Shown: positions 39,224-40,833 of the stretch, one piece after another
Position numbering within the stretch: the stretch's first letter is position 1
Layout of the letters: each line of letters opens with the position of its first letter
Source of the DNA: CAZPZZ01 sp964591245
GTDB lineage: Bacteria; Acidobacteriota; Vicinamibacteria; Vicinamibacterales; UBA8438
Length of the DNA stretch: 40,833 nucleotides
Assembly: GCA_964591245.1 (NCBI GenBank)
Contig: CAZPZZ010000023.1
Coordinates: forward strand, 1-40,833
Direction: 5' to 3'
Position numbers and translations under genes: made by a program
Notes under the pieces: model-generated
Databases searched by the model: none
The model's input: only the letters and a program-made list of their open reading frames with translations
What the model was told of the DNA's origin: nothing

Positions 39224-40833
39224 TTACTGGGGCAGGGCGAACACAAAGAGGTTGTTGCCGGAGCTGGGCCGTAATTCAGGTGTGATGCTGAGCTGCGCCG
39301 AGGCTTGGGCGGCCGAGCCAGTGCTCACGGCGATGTACTGGCGTTCACCGACCGCGAAGGAAATTGGGTAACCAGTGACGGCTGAGCCTAGATTGATTTC
39401 CCAGAGGATCTCGCCTGTCTCGTGGTGGAACGCGCGAAAGCGCCCATTGACGTCGCCGCCGAATACAAGTCCTCCGGCGGTAGCCACGAGCGACCACGTG
39501 GCGGCACGTTGTTCGTGGAGCCAGGTCGTCGTGCCCGTCGCTGCCGAGATTGCACGGACGGTGCCGAGTTGGTCGGTCCCGGGCGCGAGTTGATGGCGTG
39601 CGGCGAGAGCGTAGATGGCGAGTCCGCCGTCCAGTGTTGAAAGCATCCTGGCGCAGGTATTCCGTAGCGGAAAGTACATCGTATTCGTCAACGGGCTGTA
39701 GGCTCCTGCCTGCCAACCGCGGCCGCCTGCCCACGTCGGACATACCAGCATTTCCTGGCCAAGGGCGCTAAATGTCACTTCGGCATTCTCCGTTACTGCA
39801 CCGGTGGCGCCATCGATATGTGTCACGACGTTCTGAGCGATGGTCGGGGTGGCCCAGAGGAATTCACCGGTCTCTCGGTCGAGGGTGTACACGATCCCGG
39901 TCTTGCCAGGAATTCCCGTGATCACGCGGCGAGTCTCACCAGGTTGGAGACGTGGGTTGATCCAGCTGACCTCACTCGGGGCGGGAGTGACTACCGTGTC
40001 GACCAGCATTCGCTCGAATGGGTGGTCGAGATCCCAGTGATCGTTGAGATGCTGGTAGTACCAGGCGATCTCTCCGGTATCTGCATGCAACGCCAGTGTG
40101 GAGTTGTGATAGAGGTGCGTCAGGTCGGTCCCTCCCAGCATGAATTTCGGGGCGGGGGAGGTGACGGATGTCCCGATATAAATCAGATTCAGCTGCGGGT
40201 CGTAACTAGGGGGCATCCAGGTGCCAACGTGTTTTCGTTCTTCATAAGGGACATCGCCCCAGGATTCATCACCAGGTTCACCTGGCGCGGGAATTGTGCC
40301 CCGACGCCACAATTCCTCGCCGGTGAGGGCGTCGTGTGCCGTGATGACGCAGGCGTAGGGTCCCCCCATGGGCCGACAGCTACGTCCCGAGATCATCTTG
40401 CCGTTGGCGATGATTGGCCCGGAACTATGGGTTGCTGGCTGCGTAGTGTAGTCGAGAATCTCGGTTTCCCAGACGAGGTCCCCCGTGACCGCATCGAGGG
40501 CGAAGGCGTAGTTGTCGGCGCTGGTGTCAATGACGAGTCGGTCGTAAATGGCGAGATTGCGATTCGTTGCGGCCAGGCCGCCTACAAATCGATACACATC
40601 TTCTGGCAGTTCGCGCCGGTATTCCCATTGCAGGTCACCAGTGGTGCCATCAATCGCTTGAATAAGATCTCGAGGGTTGGGCATGTAGAGGGTGCCTTGG
40701 TAGACGAGCGGCGTGCCCTGTTGGCTTCCCTCCCCGAGCGCCCTTGTCCACGCAAGCTGAAGACGGTCCACATTCTCCGTGGGGGAGATGAAAGGCCGGG
40801 GGGGGAGAGCGAACGAAAAGGAAGGAGAAGCGG
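39224..40833 (-). CDS. PQQ-dependent dehydrogenase, copy 2, 5' end outside window
   Basis: A quinoprotein propeller closely matching the one at 14720-16516. The C-terminal 515 or so residues are seen, and the frame is open to the end of the window, so the start lies beyond. Matching blocks include TRALGEGSQQGTPLVYQG, AIDGTTGDLQWEYRRELP, YYQHLNDHWDLDHPFE with the likely catalytic Asp, GIPGKTGIVYTLDRETG and GGLVFGGDVNGRFRAFHHE. No heme domain follows. The two copies look roughly three-quarters or more identical by eye in the middle. The last 50 or so bases translate to a proline/serine-rich stretch unlike the paralogue, so that end may be inaccurate. It lies upstream of the amidohydrolase. Confidence 0.88.
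   Translation of the reverse strand, partial: ASPSFSFALPPRPFISPTENVDRLQLAWTRALGEGSQQGTPLVYQGTLYMPNPRDLIQAIDGTTGDLQWEYRRELPEDVYRFVGGLAATNRNLAIYDRLVIDTSADNYAFALDAVTGDLVWETEILDYTTQPATHSSGPIIANGKMISGRSCRPMGGPYACVITAHDALTGEELWRRGTIPAPGEPGDESWGDVPYEERKHVGTWMPPSYDPQLNLIYIGTSVTSPAPKFMLGGTDLTHLYHNSTLALHADTGEIAWYYQHLNDHWDLDHPFERMLVDTVVTPAPSEVSWINPRLQPGETRRVITGIPGKTGIVYTLDRETGEFLWATPTIAQNVVTHIDGATGAVTENAEVTFSALGQEMLVCPTWAGGRGWQAGAYSPLTNTMYFPLRNTCARMLSTLDGGLAIYALAARHQLAPGTDQLGTVRAISAATGTTTWLHEQRAATWSLVATAGGLVFGGDVNGRFRAFHHETGEILWEINLGSAVTGYPISFAVGERQYIAVSTGSAAQASAQLSITPELRPSSGNNLFVFALPQ

Noticed and set aside
1..40833. tRNA, rRNA, insertion sequence or prophage
   Set aside because: I found no cloverleaf, ribosomal RNA or transposase/integrase-like protein by reading. 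A tRNA scan and an IS search would settle this.

Overview
The window looks like a high-GC chromosomal segment from an uncultured Acidobacteriota bacterium, probably of the Vicinamibacteria type. This is inferred, not proven. The basis is an acidobacterial-type VWFA-related protein, planctomycete-type cytochrome/DUF gene pairs in a non-planctomycete setting, and many secreted quinoprotein-like beta-propellers. Most products carry Sec or Tat export signals, so this is mainly an extracytoplasmic catabolic region. I saw no tRNA, rRNA, transposase, integrase, phage gene or CRISPR array.

Layout. 1-1.9 kb: the 3' part of a PHP-type metallohydrolase and a TauE/SafE-like permease. 2.0-12.0 kb: a tight plus-strand run of PSD1 cytochrome protein, Tat-exported DUF1501 protein, VWA-like protein, DUF1592-type cytochrome protein, Tat-exported DUF1552 protein and an MBL-like protein, followed by an acyl-CoA ligase. 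13.8-16.5 kb (minus): a PQQ dehydrogenase and a small unknown membrane-anchored protein. 16.9-19.2 kb (plus): secreted bicupin, cytochrome P460 and an exported RraA-fold protein. 19.2-22.8 kb (minus operon): GlcG/HbpS-like protein, esterase, aldose epimerase and sialidase. 22.9-27.4 kb (plus): D-2-hydroxyacid dehydrogenase, MBL-fold protein, PQQ-like propeller and a conserved secreted protein. 27.4-31.8 kb: SpoU rRNA/tRNA methyltransferase, aminotransferase, PaaG-like crotonase and a second small propeller. 31.9-36.7 kb (plus): tannase/feruloyl esterase, FAH-family hydrolase, PAL-like NHL lyase and type II asparaginase. 36.8-40.8 kb: YqeY, a small membrane protein, an amidohydrolase and a second PQQ dehydrogenase cut by the window end.

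How it may work together (inference). Secreted hydrolases (sialidase, esterases, amidohydrolase, asparaginase) release sugars, aromatic acids and amino acids. Periplasmic PQQ and heme proteins oxidise them and pass on electrons. Cytoplasmic enzymes (ligase, crotonase, FAH, dehydrogenase, aminotransferase) then funnel the products into central metabolism. The least understood part, and the best candidate for new biology, is the 2.0-12.0 kb run. It holds two cytochrome plus Tat-partner pairs around a VWA-like protein that lacks its usual metal-site aspartate, and ends in an MBL-like protein that lacks its usual metal ligands.
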